Source: Candidatus Krumholzibacteriia bacterium
GTDB taxonomy: Bacteria > Krumholzibacteriota > Krumholzibacteriia > Krumholzibacteriales > Krumholzibacteriaceae
Assembly: GCA_028696635.1 (NCBI GenBank)
Contig: JAQVGR010000155.1
Coordinates: 1 to 5,345 of the forward strand
DNA length: 5,345 nt
Reading direction: 5' to 3'
The notes beneath the pieces are model-generated. The model searched no databases and was not told the DNA's origin. It saw only the letters and a program-made list of their open reading frames with translations. Each line of letters begins with the position of its first letter. The stretch's first letter is position 1. Below, in pieces: positions 4,937-5,345 of this stretch. A program made the translations under genes and the position numbers.

Positions 4937-5345
4937 TCATTCATCGCTGTCGCGATCGCCCTTCGTGTCTATGCGGTATTTCTCGAGTTTCTTGTAGAGG
5001 TTGCTGCGCTGCATCCCGAGCTGGCGGGCCGTACGCGAGACGTTGCCGTTGTTCTCCCTCAGTTTCTTTATGAGAAACTCGCGCTCGGTGATGTCCCTGA
5101 ACTCCTGGTAGCTCTGCAGGCTGAACGGATCCCTGAGAATATCCTCCTCGCGGGTGGGAACCATCGCCGGCAGGTCCCCCGCCCCTATCGTCTCGCCGGG
5201 GACGAGGATGCAGAGGCGCTCGATCAGGTTTCGCAGCTCGCGCACGTTCCCCGGCCAGGGATAAACGGCCAGCCGTGAGAGCGCGGCCTGGTCGAACCGC
5301 TTCGCCGCCGTTCCGAGCTCCTGCGCCACCTGATCGAGGAAGTAT
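4937..5345 (-). CDS. NtrC/NtrX-type sigma-54 activator, C-terminal part (partial, cut by right edge)
   Basis: The frame is open from the window edge (first full codon ends at 5344) to TGA at 4937-4939, giving the last 135 residues. Seen: YFLDQVAQELG, matching the helix after sensor I in this family; a PWPGNVRELRNLIERL block, the sensor-II signature with its Arg; ILVPGETIGAGDLP closing the AAA+ lid; a linker; and a Fis-type HTH (TEREFLIKKLRENNGNVSRTA... QRSNLYKKLEKY). Family role: enhancer binding and ATP-driven activation of sigma-54 RNA polymerase. The 'ERxxLIKKL...GMxRSNLYKKLxKY' tail is typical of NtrX-like response regulators, so a receiver domain and a partner kinase may lie outside the window, but the N-terminal domain is not visible. 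It ends 205 bp upstream of the small exported-protein gene, on the same strand; a promoter in between suggests separate transcription, though no strong terminator is seen. Confidence 0.93.
   Translation of the reverse strand, partial: YFLDQVAQELGTAAKRFDQAALSRLAVYPWPGNVRELRNLIERLCILVPGETIGAGDLPAMVPTREEDILRDPFSLQSYQEFRDITEREFLIKKLRENNGNVSRTARQLGMQRSNLYKKLEKYRIDTKGDRDSDE

Overview
This 5.3-kb window has a regulatory character. Every gene I can support reads on the minus strand. From the right edge, in the direction of transcription, they are: (1) the C-terminal end of an NtrC-type sigma-54 activator (4937-5345, cut by the window edge); (2) a small Sec-exported protein of 114 residues with an internal acidic repeat (4388-4732); (3) a 1015-residue regulator with about twelve TPR-like repeats, a GAF-like domain, a sigma-54 AAA+ domain and a Fis-type helix-turn-helix (1285-4332); (4) after about 1.1 kb of non-coding DNA, the first 67 residues of a lipoprotein with a fibronectin-III-like start (1-202, cut by the left edge).

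The organism is a bacterium that uses sigma-54 and makes Sec-exported proteins and lipoproteins. Coding DNA is GC-rich and intergenic DNA is clearly more AT-rich. The lipoprotein start (Cys, charged stretch, 'IVYVP', then a Pro-rich link into a 'GVYxVxxDGxIxIxW' strand) and the giant TPR-GAF-activator recall the FCB-related candidate phyla (Eisenbacteria or Krumholzibacteriota type) or deltaproteobacterial lineages. This is recollection of style, not a taxonomic proof.

The small exported protein and the TPR regulator look like one operon. A good sigma-70-type promoter (TTGACA, 17-bp spacer, TATGTT, 4799-4827) precedes the small gene, both genes have clear Shine-Dalgarno sites, and only 55 nt separate them. 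An exported small protein followed by a TPR transcription regulator suggests a sensing pair, but that function is inferred. The regulator's AAA+ domain keeps both Walker motifs but departs from consensus at the sigma-54-contact loop, at sensor I and at one arginine-finger position.

The 203-1284 gap is structured rather than empty. From right to left on the minus strand it holds a hairpin just after the regulator stop; an AT-rich promoter-like site containing a perfect 17-nt dyad (973-1002); a 100-nt element closed by a 12-bp perfect inverted repeat and followed by T7 (764-873), which could end the regulator transcript or a separate ~200-nt RNA; a second AT-rich terminator-like hairpin (730-754); a promoter-like TTGACG/TATAAT pair (698-728); and two 83-bp tandem repeats (465-630) that would lie in a ~490-nt leader of the lipoprotein gene. 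The putative RNA also carries 10 nt perfectly complementary to the regulator mRNA next to its ribosome-binding site.
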